Of a stretch of DNA of 64,000 bases, positions 17,542-25,903 are shown piece by piece. Source of the DNA: Nitrospinota bacterium. GTDB taxonomy: Bacteria > Nitrospinota_A > UBA7883 > JACRLM01. The notes under the pieces are model-generated. The model did not search any database and was not told the DNA's origin. It saw nothing but the letters and a program-made list of their open reading frames with translations. Location of the stretch: contig JACQXA010000002.1 of the NCBI GenBank assembly GCA_016208975.1, forward strand, positions 124,001 through 188,000, read 5' to 3'. The translations under genes were made by a program, and so were the position numbers. The first letter of the stretch is position 1. Each line of letters opens with the position of its first letter.

Positions 17542-17735
17542 GTATCTCAGCATGGATCTCAACGGCCTGTTGCCCAAACCGTTTCCCGCAATGTCACCCC
17601 GGCCAAGCGAAGCGCGAGCCGGGGCCGCGACCTTATATGTATTTGAAAAGAGGCCCTGATCCCGGGTCTCCGCTTGCGCTACGCCCGGGACGACATCGCT
17701 GGAACCTCCACTGTACTTTCAAACGGAGAAAACAC
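17542..17735. repeat. Degenerate third copy of the TIR element with nested palindromes
   Basis: The left end GTATCTCAGCATGGATCTCAA matches the copy at 37184 with four mismatches; the right end CTGTACTTTCAAACGGAGAAAACAC matches its CTGTACTTTCAAGCTGAGACAC. The middle differs. It holds two hairpins around 'AAGCGAAGCG'-type loops: CCCCGGC/GCCGGGG (17597-17603/17618-17624) and TCCCGGG/CCCGGGA (17660-17666/17684-17690). The rest of the gap to 17850 shows no gene. Confidence 0.55.
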
Positions 17736-17870
17736 CCCCTCCCCGCATCCAGATACAGCCAGGCCATGGCATGTCCCATCCCCAGCCGGTTTATCGGCCC
17801 GCCCTTATATCGGCGATGCGGGAAAAGCCGTTAAATAGAATAAGCCAGCAAAACAGCATGACGGCGGCAC

Positions 17871-18029
17871 GGCATAATGTACAAAAAGCCAGCAAGATGT
17901 ATAAACAGCAAAAGGGATATGTGGAGATAATTAATTTGACAGCAAGACGGCAATTGCAATATATTGTTAAGCCATTATGTGGTATTTAGCGATAATGCCA
18001 TTATGCGGTTCTAATGGAAACATAATGGC
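17871..18029. repeat. CATTATG/CATAATG repeats, candidate centromere (parS/parC) and operator
   Basis: Four copies of GCCATTATG or its complement occur at 17871-17879, 17971-17979, 17997-18005 and 18021-18029. Two form the odd-centred palindrome ATAATG-C-CATTAT (17992-18004). They lie directly upstream of parA and around its promoter. In type Ib partition systems the ribbon-helix-helix protein binds such repeats both as centromere and as operator. Assignment rests on position and repetition. Confidence 0.55.
17936..17965 (+). promoter_or_regulatory. Strong candidate promoter of the parA operon
   Basis: A perfect TTGACA (17936-17941) is followed after 18 bases by TATATT (17960-17965). It is the best sigma-70-like match seen in the window, about 150 bp upstream of parA. 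The CATTATG repeats begin right after the -10 box, so repeat-bound partition protein would be placed to repress it. Confidence 0.55.
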
Positions 18030-18055
18030 ATGATGGTAAGAGGGATATAAAGATA

Positions 18056-18079
18056 AGCTGGCATAACAGCATGCCAGCT
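18056..18079. promoter_or_regulatory. 9-bp inverted repeat in the parA leader
   Basis: AGCTGGCAT (18056-18064) and ATGCCAGCT (18071-18079) are perfect inverted repeats separated by AACAGC, 35 bp before the parA start. It could be a second operator or an RNA hairpin in the leader; no T-run follows, so it is not a standard terminator. Confidence 0.45.
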
Positions 18080-18113
18080 ATATGGTTTTATATAAACAGG
18101 AGGCAAGCAGGAT

Positions 18114-18791
18114 ATGGCTGAAATACTGGCCGTGGTGAACCAGAAGGGCGGGGTGGGCAAAACCCTGCTGGCCACCAACATTTCCCTCATGCTCCATCTA
18201 AAGGGGCAAAGGACGCTCTTGATAGACGGCGACAGCCAGCCTTCCGCCTCCCGGTGGATGAGCAGGCGGGAGGCGGCGGGGCTTGCGGCCATACCGCTGA
18301 TAACCCTGTCACCGGAGGAGAGCCTTATAAAGGTCATCGAGAAAAACCAGGGAAAGTACGACTGGATAGTGGTGGACGTGGGGGGCAGGCTCCAGGCCAG
18401 GGCCATCCACGCCTGTTCCATAGCCACGCTGGTGGTGGCCCCGGTCATCCCGGCGTCGGAGGATATGGACAGCACCCAGGAGTTCATAGAGCTGGCCCTG
18501 CGCCCCATCACCAGGATAAAGAGCGTCAACGCCGTGCTGGCGCCAAACTGCGTCCGGCCGAACACTATTTTGCACCGGGAGGCGCTGGGGCATCTGTCCA
18601 ACCTGGGGCCCGCGGTGGCCGAATCGCCGCTGGGGATGCGGGCGGTGTATCAGGAATCCGCATCCACCGGGATGGGTGTGGTGGAGCTGGACGAGAGGGG
18701 CGCGGGCGGGCAGGAGATCGCCGCGCTGTTCAAAGAGCTTACGGGCATCAAGTGGGGCAAGGCTAAACGGCAAACGGCGCAAAGCGCATAA
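18114..18791 (+). CDS. parA: ParA-type partition ATPase
   Basis: 225 aa, the short form lacking an N-terminal DNA-binding domain (type Ib). It has the deviant Walker A KGGVGKT with Lys11 and Lys16, followed by LLATNISLMLHLKGQRTLLIDGD (Walker A' Asp), then DWIVVDVGG (Walker B) and TLVVAPVIPASED. It segregates low-copy replicons by forming dynamic ATP-dependent patterns on the nucleoid. AGGAGG lies ten bases before the ATG. It pairs with the small gene 19 bp downstream, and the replication initiator is 5 kb upstream. Confidence 0.88.
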   Translation: MAEILAVVNQKGGVGKTLLATNISLMLHLKGQRTLLIDGDSQPSASRWMSRREAAGLAAIPLITLSPEESLIKVIEKNQGKYDWIVVDVGGRLQARAIHACSIATLVVAPVIPASEDMDSTQEFIELALRPITRIKSVNAVLAPNCVRPNTILHREALGHLSNLGPAVAESPLGMRAVYQESASTGMGVVELDERGAGGQEIAALFKELTGIKWGKAKRQTAQSA

Positions 18792-18810
18792 GCGTCAGGA
18801 GGGGAGAGAT

Positions 18811-19191
18811 ATGTCCAAAAGAAATTTCAAGTTCGGCGTGGTTGTTCCCTTGTCTGAAGAGGAGCGGGTCAAACGCCTGCGGGCCACCACGGGCTCCACG
18901 GCGGAGGATATCGCCAAGGCGGTGGTGGGGGATGCGGACAGGCCGCAAGAGCCGGAGCGGGCCAGGATTAAACCAGGGCCAAAGCCCAAAGGCGCCTTGC
19001 CCGGCGTGGAGCTACACTTCAAAAAGGTCACCATTTACATGGATCCGGAGACCCATCATGAGTTGCGCTACAAATCCTACAGGGCGGGGATGGACATATC
19101 GGCGCTGATCCGGGCCTGCCTCCAGGAGAAGGGGATAACGGTGCCCGGAGAACGGTTTACGCTGGACTGGGAGAGCCTGAAAAACCCCTAA
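18811..19191 (+). CDS. Small partition partner, probable ribbon-helix-helix DNA-binding protein
   Basis: 126 aa. A basic N-terminal half with RIKPGPKPKG is followed by FKKVTIYMDPETHHELRYKSYRAGMDISALIRACLQEKG, a strand-helix-helix pattern like ParG/Omega/CopG dimers. GGAGGGGAGAG sits close before the ATG at 18811. Known type Ib systems pair a short ParA with exactly such a protein, which binds the centromere repeats and stimulates the ATPase. Here candidate repeats lie upstream of parA. No ParB HTH/CTPase domain is present. Confidence 0.7.
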   Translation: MSKRNFKFGVVVPLSEEERVKRLRATTGSTAEDIAKAVVGDADRPQEPERARIKPGPKPKGALPGVELHFKKVTIYMDPETHHELRYKSYRAGMDISALIRACLQEKGITVPGERFTLDWESLKNP

Positions 19192-19200
19192 AAAAGCATT

Positions 19201-19227
19201 GGGCGCGGGGGAAAGAACGCCCGTCTT
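19201..19227. terminator. Weak hairpin between convergent par and polymerase genes
   Basis: GGGCG (19201-19205) pairs with CGCCC (19218-19222) across a 12-base loop, followed by GTCTT. It fills the 34-bp gap between two convergent stops, a place where a bidirectional terminator would be expected, but the stem is short and the T-run poor. Confidence 0.3.
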
Positions 19228-21256
19228 AAGGTTTCGCCCGCAGGATAACGCCAAGAGTGCGGTTGTCCGGGCTGAATCCTTGCGCCTTTGGATTGATGAC
19301 GTAGCCCGCGCTGATCTTTACCAGAGCCTTTGAGGCGCCGGGCGAGGCGGGGATTTCCATCTGCTTTACGCCGGGGGATGTAATCTGGATTTCCCCCGTG
19401 GCGCCGTTAATCTCCGCCAACACGGTTTGCGGGTTTTTATCCAGCCCGGGAAGAGGGCAATCGAACCACAGCGTCACCTTGCCGTCCACCACGTCCGTCA
19501 TTAAAACTCCACGGCGGCCCATCCAGCGGCCAGCCGTTCCATCGGGCTGTTGTTCCCAATCGTAAAACCCGGCGGCGAACTTGGGGCCAATGGGGCGCTC
19601 CATTACCATCCACACCTGCCAGCCGAACGCCATGGCCAGCGCGCCCGCCAGAATGGTTTTGGATTTAACGCCGAAGCGGCACTCCCTAAAACTGTCCACC
19701 GAAAGGCCAGCCAGGATGCCCAGGGTGATCCAGAAGAAGCTGTCTATGGCCCGGCACAGGGGCACATGGTGCGTCAGCCCGAGAAAAAGCCACATTAGGG
19801 CCGTAAACAGCAACGCGGACACGCATATGCGCTCATCCGGGGCGGACAAGAGGCGGAACCTGCGGAATCCCGCCAACAACACCGTTGCGATGAAGGCGAA
19901 AAACAATATGAAGCCGAATATCCCCTGGTTGGCCAGCGTCTCGAAATATATGGAGTGGGCGGACTCCCGCGCGGCGAAGCCGATGTCCTCCCAGCTGTAC
20001 CAGTCGGAGGCGTAGTAATCCATGAAAAGCCCGGTGAACCTTCCAAGGCCCGCGCCCAGCAACGGCGCGGAAACGAACATTAGGACAGCCGTGTGCCACA
20101 GGAAGAACCGCGGCTCCATGATCCCCGCGTGGCGCATGAAGTAGAGCGGATCGTTTATATAAAGATAGGAGTACTTGATCAACTTCCAGTTGAACTTTCC
20201 TAACAGCTCTTTTTCAAACCGTTCCGAAGCCAGGCCCGAGGCCAGAATTACCCCAACCAGCGCGGCGATTATCAATAGCCCCACTGCGCCGGTGAAAAAG
20301 GCGCTCCTGTAACGCACGCCCAAAGCGTTCCGGAGAAGGATGAATATCACAACGATGACCGCCATGAAGAAGGCCATGGCCGCGGTGCGAAGCCCGCCCT
20401 GGATCACGCAAAAGGAGATTAATATGACCGTCAGCGCCGACGCGCCCACCGCCACAGGCCTTTGCCTGTTCATCCATACAAGCCCCACGGCGATGGGCAA
20501 GGCCAGTAGCAGGTACTGGTTGAAAAAATGAAGGGCGTAGGAAAACCCGGTGATGGAGCGCTCGTACCTGCCCACCAGCGAAAGGCTCAGGTATCGCCAC
20601 TGGGCCGGATCCCTGGGTATCACATCGTAGGCCATAAGTATGGCGATAACGCAAATGACCCCCGCCAGCGCGGCGTATGCGGTGAACAGCCTGCGCAAAT
20701 ACGGGAACCCGGTTTTAGACGCGTAATGCGCCATAAGGGCGAAAATCCCCAGCGAAGTGGCGAGGTTCGTTAACACCCGCAGGTAGTATATTATCGGCAT
20801 TGGATGGGCGGCCAGCCAGATAAGGAATTGCTCTTTTATTCCCGTGGCCCACAGCTCGTAATAAAACTCTTTTCCGTCAATGGGGACGCTGGCGGCGGAG
20901 GTTAGGAGCAGAAAAGCCGCAAAATACTTTAAAGGGAGCTGGAGCCGCTCCCGTTTTAAAGCCCAATGGACGGCGGCGGAGAGAAGGACGCCCCATATGA
21001 ATACCTCCAAAAGCCAGAACCACGGCCAGCCGCTTTCGCCCAGGAAAAACGGGGTGGAAAGAAAGATGAAAGCCAGGCCATTTAGAGGATTGGCGGCGGT
21101 GGCGACAGCGAAAAAGGCCGCTACAATACCAGCCGTTACGCCTTCGGGCAGTTTGAAAATCAGCGCCCCGCCCGCCACGCAGGCGAAGAAAACGGGAATA
21201 AGGTATGGATTCAGCAGAAAGCGCGCCTCTCTCATCTCTTGCCCGGCCGCGTTCAT
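19226..21256 (-). CDS. O-antigen ligase/polymerase family membrane protein with C-terminal soluble domain
   Basis: 676 aa. About a dozen hydrophobic helices cover residues 15-560. The Wzy_C/WaaL-like periplasmic region contains SVLVGRYERSITGFS-like and LLGAGLGRFTGLF...ESAHSIYFETLANQGIFGF (the H-S-x-Y stretch conserved in this superfamily). This class joins O-antigen to lipid A core or polymerises repeat units. Unusually, ~110 residues follow the last helix (from about FYDWEQQPDG), rich in alternating hydrophobic strands, suggesting a periplasmic beta-sandwich. It overlaps the upstream SGNH gene by ATGA. Ligase versus polymerase cannot be decided. Confidence 0.8.
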   Translation of the reverse strand: MNAAGQEMREARFLLNPYLIPVFFACVAGGALIFKLPEGVTAGIVAAFFAVATAANPLNGLAFIFLSTPFFLGESGWPWFWLLEVFIWGVLLSAAVHWALKRERLQLPLKYFAAFLLLTSAASVPIDGKEFYYELWATGIKEQFLIWLAAHPMPIIYYLRVLTNLATSLGIFALMAHYASKTGFPYLRRLFTAYAALAGVICVIAILMAYDVIPRDPAQWRYLSLSLVGRYERSITGFSYALHFFNQYLLLALPIAVGLVWMNRQRPVAVGASALTVILISFCVIQGGLRTAAMAFFMAVIVVIFILLRNALGVRYRSAFFTGAVGLLIIAALVGVILASGLASERFEKELLGKFNWKLIKYSYLYINDPLYFMRHAGIMEPRFFLWHTAVLMFVSAPLLGAGLGRFTGLFMDYYASDWYSWEDIGFAARESAHSIYFETLANQGIFGFILFFAFIATVLLAGFRRFRLLSAPDERICVSALLFTALMWLFLGLTHHVPLCRAIDSFFWITLGILAGLSVDSFRECRFGVKSKTILAGALAMAFGWQVWMVMERPIGPKFAAGFYDWEQQPDGTAGRWMGRRGVLMTDVVDGKVTLWFDCPLPGLDKNPQTVLAEINGATGEIQITSPGVKQMEIPASPGASKALVKISAGYVINPKAQGFSPDNRTLGVILRAKP

Positions 21257-23007
21257 CTGACGCCCACGGGCAACAGGTTATCCGCTCTCAGCCAGCCCAA
21301 AAGCGCGTTGGCGAATAGCTCGTTCCCCTTTTCGTTAAAATGGGTGTCCCGGCAATAATAGATGGGTTTCCCGTCCCATTCAGCCTTCATGGGCTCCATG
21401 GCGTTAAACAGCTTTATGCCCCGTTTCCCTGCTTCCGCCATAAGCGACTTCTGCGGCTCGCCGAAATCGTATTGCGCCCCCATCTGGCTCCGGATACCGA
21501 TCACCTCCGGCGTTTCAAACTGCATGGAATCGGGCATTATGGCGATGGCCAGCTTGAAATTGTTTTCCTTCGACAGCTTTTCAAACGCCTCCAGCCATTC
21601 AAAAGCTTTCGTGAAACTCCGGGCCATCACCGGGTCGAACTTATCCCTGGGCATATGGATGTGGCCGCCCACATCGGTGATGCAATCGGCCCTCACTTTG
21701 TTCATCTCCTGCCGCACGGAATCGCTCTTTTTCCCCACAGCCTGGAAGATGGCGTCATAGTCCCTGTTTACTACAAACCTCGCGAGATGGAAACGGTTAA
21801 TAAACTCCCGTTTGGTTTTTTCCCAGGAGATCTCTTCCCTGGTAAATTTGGCGGCGTCCTCCACATGTATTAAAACCCCATCTATGGCGGTGTTGGCGGG
21901 ATGCTGGAGGCTGTCGGTGATGTCGTTGCCAACGAAGAAACCTACGATGACAAGATCCGGCTCGAATTCCAGGCCGTAGCGCTTAAGGTACAGGTATTCC
22001 TCATCGGGGCCGTACCCGGCCACGCCCGCGTTGATTACTTCTATTTTATTGGACCCACCAGCCAGGGCGCGCTCCAATATTTTCGGATAGGAGTTTTCGA
22101 GACTGGTGAGGGAGAAGGTGAAGGAGTCGCCAATACAAAGGACGCGGAAAACGCCGCCGGGTTTTTTCTTGGTGTACCTATCGTAATCGCGCATGCCGAA
22201 CCGGTTCGTATCGAATCCCAATGTGGTTTTAACATTGGGGCGAAGCACAAAACCTATCTCCGGCTCCGGGTCGTAAACCGTCTGGATGTTGGGCACAAAC
22301 TCCCGCTGGGGGAAAAAGTTCCGCATCACGAGTTCAAGGATCCCAAGGGAGACAATCAATGAAAAGGCCGCCAGCGCGGCGTTTGCCGAATGGGTTTTCA
22401 AAAGGCCGTAGGCCAGCGCATGGCGGATGTAAAGGATGGCCAGCGTCATAAAACCAAGCGCCGCCGCGGGTAGGGCCAATGGCGATGGGGTGGGGCAGGC
22501 CTCAATCCTGTTTATAACCGCCCAGGAGCCCTGGACGCTCCGGAATGTGATAACGCCGCGCCCATCTTTCATTCGCGCCGCCGGGGCGTCCAGCGTAAAC
22601 GTGGAGGGAACGCCTTTGGAATCCCAGAAGTCCGCCGTTAAACCCGACCCGGGCGCGGGCGTTATCCGCGCCACCTCCATCCCGCCGGTTTCCACCTGTA
22701 TTTCCGGCGGGGCGGTATTATGGCTGTCCATGAAGCTTATGGTTATCCGGGTATCACCGGTGTACGGAGTTTCTATGGAAAACTCCTTGGATTCCGACCC
22801 AGCCCAGCCATCCATGGGGCCGGGCAGTTGATAGGGCACAAGAGGCGACTGGAGCGTGGCCCGGTGCGCCTTTCGCCCCGCCCAGAACTCCCCTTCCTTC
22901 ATCGAGGTGTCATGGACGTACACCACCTTCCGGGCCGATGAAAGGGCCAGGTCCGCAAGGCCCGCCAGCGCGATAGCCGCAATGAACAGAATTATCGCTT
23001 TTTTCAT
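21253..23007 (-). CDS. SGNH hydrolase-fold protein with N-terminal beta-sandwich and membrane helices
   Basis: 584 aa. It has a signal-like helix at 3-22, then a ~120-residue strand-rich domain (SKEFSIETPYTGDTRITISF ... GRGVITFRSVQGSWAVINRIEA) reminiscent of carbohydrate-binding sandwiches, two hydrophobic helices near 180-245, and a full SGNH domain: CIGDSFTFS, INAGVAGYGPDEEYLYL, FFVGNDITDS, CRDTHFNEKGNELF (Asp/His pair). A periplasmic O-acyl transfer or esterase role on the polymer is inferred. It is coupled to the ligase-like gene by a 4-bp overlap. Confidence 0.75.
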   Translation of the reverse strand: MKKAIILFIAAIALAGLADLALSSARKVVYVHDTSMKEGEFWAGRKAHRATLQSPLVPYQLPGPMDGWAGSESKEFSIETPYTGDTRITISFMDSHNTAPPEIQVETGGMEVARITPAPGSGLTADFWDSKGVPSTFTLDAPAARMKDGRGVITFRSVQGSWAVINRIEACPTPSPLALPAAALGFMTLAILYIRHALAYGLLKTHSANAALAAFSLIVSLGILELVMRNFFPQREFVPNIQTVYDPEPEIGFVLRPNVKTTLGFDTNRFGMRDYDRYTKKKPGGVFRVLCIGDSFTFSLTSLENSYPKILERALAGGSNKIEVINAGVAGYGPDEEYLYLKRYGLEFEPDLVIVGFFVGNDITDSLQHPANTAIDGVLIHVEDAAKFTREEISWEKTKREFINRFHLARFVVNRDYDAIFQAVGKKSDSVRQEMNKVRADCITDVGGHIHMPRDKFDPVMARSFTKAFEWLEAFEKLSKENNFKLAIAIMPDSMQFETPEVIGIRSQMGAQYDFGEPQKSLMAEAGKRGIKLFNAMEPMKAEWDGKPIYYCRDTHFNEKGNELFANALLGWLRADNLLPVGVR

Positions 23008-23164
23008 GCCCGCAAAACAGGTTGCACCAGGTGGAATGGAAGCCCGCTAAAGCATTGGCTTCCCGCATACGCAAACACGGAAAGATACCATATCGGGCAT
23101 GGGATTGGAACGCGCGGGAGGTGTCCCGGGATTCCCGGATAAAAATTGAAAGATCCTGAAAAAT

Positions 23165-23191
23165 GTCATCCTGAGCCCGCCGAAGGGTGAC
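23165..23191. repeat. Solitary GTCATCCTGAGC-type palindrome
   Basis: GTCATCCT and AGGGTGAC form an imperfect inverted repeat around GAGCCCGCCGA. The same GTCATYCTGAGC core is found inside the elements at 1783 and 37184. It sits in the 259-bp gap between two minus-strand genes; the gap otherwise shows no gene. Confidence 0.5.
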
Positions 23192-23266
23192 AACAACTCT
23201 TCGTGCCATGGTTCGGCTGGTCCACCATGACACGGTTTCCCCTTCCCGCCGCTTTGGCGTGGAGGT

Positions 23267-24691
23267 TTACGGTTTCCTCCCAGTCATCAGCCGCCATCCT
23301 TCCAGTCCCCCTATGATGACGGGGTAAAGGTAAATGTGCCTCATGCGGAACAGCGTGCCCAGGTTTGGCACAAACAGCCCCAGCGGCAGGATGAAAAGCA
23401 CAACGGAGATTACCAGCCAAACCTTCACATGCGCCCCTGCGCCAGCCCGGGCCAGGTAGATCATGAACCCGATGTACATGGCGTACCAGAACGCCGTCTC
23501 CAGCCCTCCTACAAGGCGGATAAGCCTGCCGCCCCCTTGTCCGTCGGAAAGCCATGTGTTGGGGAAGGGCGAGAACAGCCCTATCTGCGCGCCCCGGGGG
23601 ATATAGCGGGCAATGTCATAAACATCGCGGAACAGTATCGTACTGTCCACGGTGTTGGTATCGGGCGTTATGTAATAGGTAAGGAAACTGTCCCGGTACT
23701 GGCTGGCGCGGAATATTTGCTGTTCGATGGCGCGGGGGATCCATCCGGTGTAACGCCATTGGGTCAGGAACCGGTCCATGAAAGGCTCCAGCCCTTCTTT
23801 GTGGGCGCGGGCCAGGTTTTCGAGAACCGCGCGCCGTTCGTCCACCGAAGGCCAGGGCGCCGTTTCCAGCCAGCGGGCTATTTTTGATTGGAGCTGTGGG
23901 GTATAGGCCGCCTCAGTGACATTAGCGCGTACGACGCTGTAAACCCTGTCCGGCTCCTGGGCGTATGCGGGAATCGCCACCTGGCCGAACAGGGCCATTA
24001 ACGTTAGCGCGACAGCGGCGGCGGCATGGATTAATGCGGGCCGGGCCCGCCAGGCTATCAACCCCAGGGAAATTATGGCGACAAGGGCTATTATCAGTTT
24101 GGCCTCCACCCGGATGCTCCCGCAGATAACCGCTCCCAGCGCCGGGGCCGTGACAAACAGGAACCGCCGTTCATTGGTAAGCAGGGCCACCCATCCTGCG
24201 CCCATGAGCAATACGCCAAGGTTGTAGAAAGGGTCTTTTAAAAGCTGGGTGGATAGCAACAGGGTGGAAGGCATCAACCCGAACAACAGCGCCGCCGCCC
24301 CGGCGAATCCCGCCCCTCCGGCGGTCAGGCGCATCACCAGAAAATAAACCAGCGCCACCTGCGCCGCCCAGGCTAAGGCGTTCAGCGGCTCGAACATCAA
24401 CGGGTCCGGCGTGGTGGCGTAATAGATCATCGAGAGCGTTTTAACGTGAAACGGCTCGTCCTTGCGGAGCCACCTGCCGGTATCGCCGCTCTTTAGCATC
24501 CCGGCAAGCTCGGCGGCGGTGGCGTGATAGTTATAAGAGTCTTTCCCGAACTCCCACAACCCGGCGCCGTTGTGATGCCCGGCCATGAAGCCGGTGCGCG
24601 CCACGGCGGACATGGCCCCGGCGGCCATAAAATGGAACAGTACGAGGGCCGCGAATATTTTAAGTCCCCGCGCAAACCCGGTATTAGGCAA
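23267..24691 (-). CDS. Polytopic membrane protein, possible GT-C-like
   Basis: 474 aa with about eight to ten hydrophobic helices and one large extracytoplasmic loop (roughly residues 245-355, RVYSVVRANVTEAAYTPQ ... DSTILFRDVYDIARYIPRG). The layout (helix 1, a long loop with FGKDSYNYHATAAELAGML, then helices with LLLSTQLLKDPF) resembles PMT/ArnT-type GT-C proteins, which use lipid-linked sugars, but no diagnostic D/E pair is certain. The start is TTG at 24689-24691, supported by GGGGAG six bases upstream. It lies between two SGNH genes. Confidence 0.55.
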   Translation of the reverse strand: MPNTGFARGLKIFAALVLFHFMAAGAMSAVARTGFMAGHHNGAGLWEFGKDSYNYHATAAELAGMLKSGDTGRWLRKDEPFHVKTLSMIYYATTPDPLMFEPLNALAWAAQVALVYFLVMRLTAGGAGFAGAAALLFGLMPSTLLLSTQLLKDPFYNLGVLLMGAGWVALLTNERRFLFVTAPALGAVICGSIRVEAKLIIALVAIISLGLIAWRARPALIHAAAAVALTLMALFGQVAIPAYAQEPDRVYSVVRANVTEAAYTPQLQSKIARWLETAPWPSVDERRAVLENLARAHKEGLEPFMDRFLTQWRYTGWIPRAIEQQIFRASQYRDSFLTYYITPDTNTVDSTILFRDVYDIARYIPRGAQIGLFSPFPNTWLSDGQGGGRLIRLVGGLETAFWYAMYIGFMIYLARAGAGAHVKVWLVISVVLFILPLGLFVPNLGTLFRMRHIYLYPVIIGGLEGWRLMTGRKP

Positions 24692-24754
24692 AAGGCGCTC
24701 CCCTTGTTTTTGGCGATGTCGGTCGGGTGTAGTTTACCCTAAAACCGGCCCTGG

Positions 24755-25903
24755 CTATCTTGCGGGCTGACGCAAAAAAGGCCCTATTTTCCTGAAAACC
24801 GCCCCGGCGATGATTTTGTTGCCATAAGCCGAAGCGTGGCCTGAATACGGGGTAATGTTAAAACTCGCCGGGTCGAACCGTTCCTCGGCGATGTCCACCA
24901 CCACAAGCCCGCTTTGGCCGTAAGCCGTTTTCAGCGATCCGGCGAACTCCGCGTAAGACATCTTCCCGTTCCGCTGATACCGTTTCAGGTCGGCTATCTC
25001 CGGGATGAAAAGCAGGACCGGCGTGAACCCGTTCTCTTTGCCCAGCGCCACGAACCGATCCACCACTGCCCTCATGGTCTTAACAGGGCGTTCTTCTTTC
25101 CAAAGGTCCTCCCACCGTTTAACGTCGAACAGAAGGTACTTCGAGGTCTGGATAAGGCTGACCGAGTATGGGAAGCCGATCGTGGGCCTGCGGCGGTTGT
25201 AATCGCGCCAGAAATCGTATTTCTCCACGGCATCCAAGGCGCTGGCGCGGCCTTCGGGGGTTGAGAGGTTTTCAAGGTAATCCCCTTTCCAGCTGAAAAC
25301 GCCGTTCTCCTCCACCAATACCGGCTTGAACCCGTATGCGGAGCCTTCGGCCCAGTAAAAACGCGGGTTGACGTTCACTATCCGGGCGATATTCTCGCTG
25401 AGCGCGCTCAGGATAACGATTTTCGCATGGCGGCCCGCGTTTAAATCAAGCTCCAGTTTCAGCAACGCCTGGTCCGGCCCATAGCCACGGGCTCCAAAAT
25501 TGGCGACGCCTGTCGCGGAGAGCTCCCCAAGATAATGAGGCCAGGTTTCATCATCGGCCACATCCTGGCAATAGGTGAACGAGTCGCCATAGACGGAGAC
25601 ACCTGTTTTACCGGGGCTCGAAGGCTCATTTCGGCTTGCCAGCGCGAAAGGCTCCGGCAGGTTCGAGTTTACCGGTATTTCGTCCCACCCCATCACCCGA
25701 TGGAACGTGGGGCCGGGCAGTTTGGCCGCCGGGGCGTTTAAAACCTCTTCGGCGAACAGCCGCTCGTCCACCTTTATGTGGTAATGAAGCCTTTCCTCGC
25801 CGTAAAACCGGAAGAAGGCCCAGCTGGCCGATTCCACCGCCAGGGCCATCAATACGCAAAGCGTCACCCAAAACGCGGTCCGCCGTGGCTCTTTCCCGCT
25901 CAT
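24755..25903 (-). CDS. SGNH hydrolase-fold protein, membrane anchored
   Basis: 382 aa. It has one N-terminal hydrophobic helix (9-28), then VYGDSFTYCQDV (nucleophile block), NFGARGYGPDQALLKLEL, and a C-terminal SGHASAYGNKIIAG that supplies the His but lacks the usual Asp two residues before it. The lipase-type GxND block is weak (ILSALSENIARI). It probably modifies an exported glycan by acyl transfer, as inferred for its two paralogues in this operon. Its ATG overlaps the stop of the preceding membrane gene. Confidence 0.7.
   Translation of the reverse strand: MSGKEPRRTAFWVTLCVLMALAVESASWAFFRFYGEERLHYHIKVDERLFAEEVLNAPAAKLPGPTFHRVMGWDEIPVNSNLPEPFALASRNEPSSPGKTGVSVYGDSFTYCQDVADDETWPHYLGELSATGVANFGARGYGPDQALLKLELDLNAGRHAKIVILSALSENIARIVNVNPRFYWAEGSAYGFKPVLVEENGVFSWKGDYLENLSTPEGRASALDAVEKYDFWRDYNRRRPTIGFPYSVSLIQTSKYLLFDVKRWEDLWKEERPVKTMRAVVDRFVALGKENGFTPVLLFIPEIADLKRYQRNGKMSYAEFAGSLKTAYGQSGLVVVDIAEERFDPASFNITPYSGHASAYGNKIIAGAVFRKIGPFLRQPAR

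Noticed and set aside
17520-17834. Possible small gene in the gap before parA
   Set aside because: It runs through the repeat element and its GC-rich palindromes; the product is Pro/Arg-rich with no ribosome site.
11098-19191. Integrated conjugative element with attachment sites
   Set aside because: No integrase, relaxase, tRNA gene or flanking direct repeats were found around the rep-par segment.
22910-23233. Small gene between the SGNH and membrane protein genes
   Set aside because: The frame crosses the start of the SGNH gene on another frame and a repeat palindrome, and has no ribosome site or family pattern.
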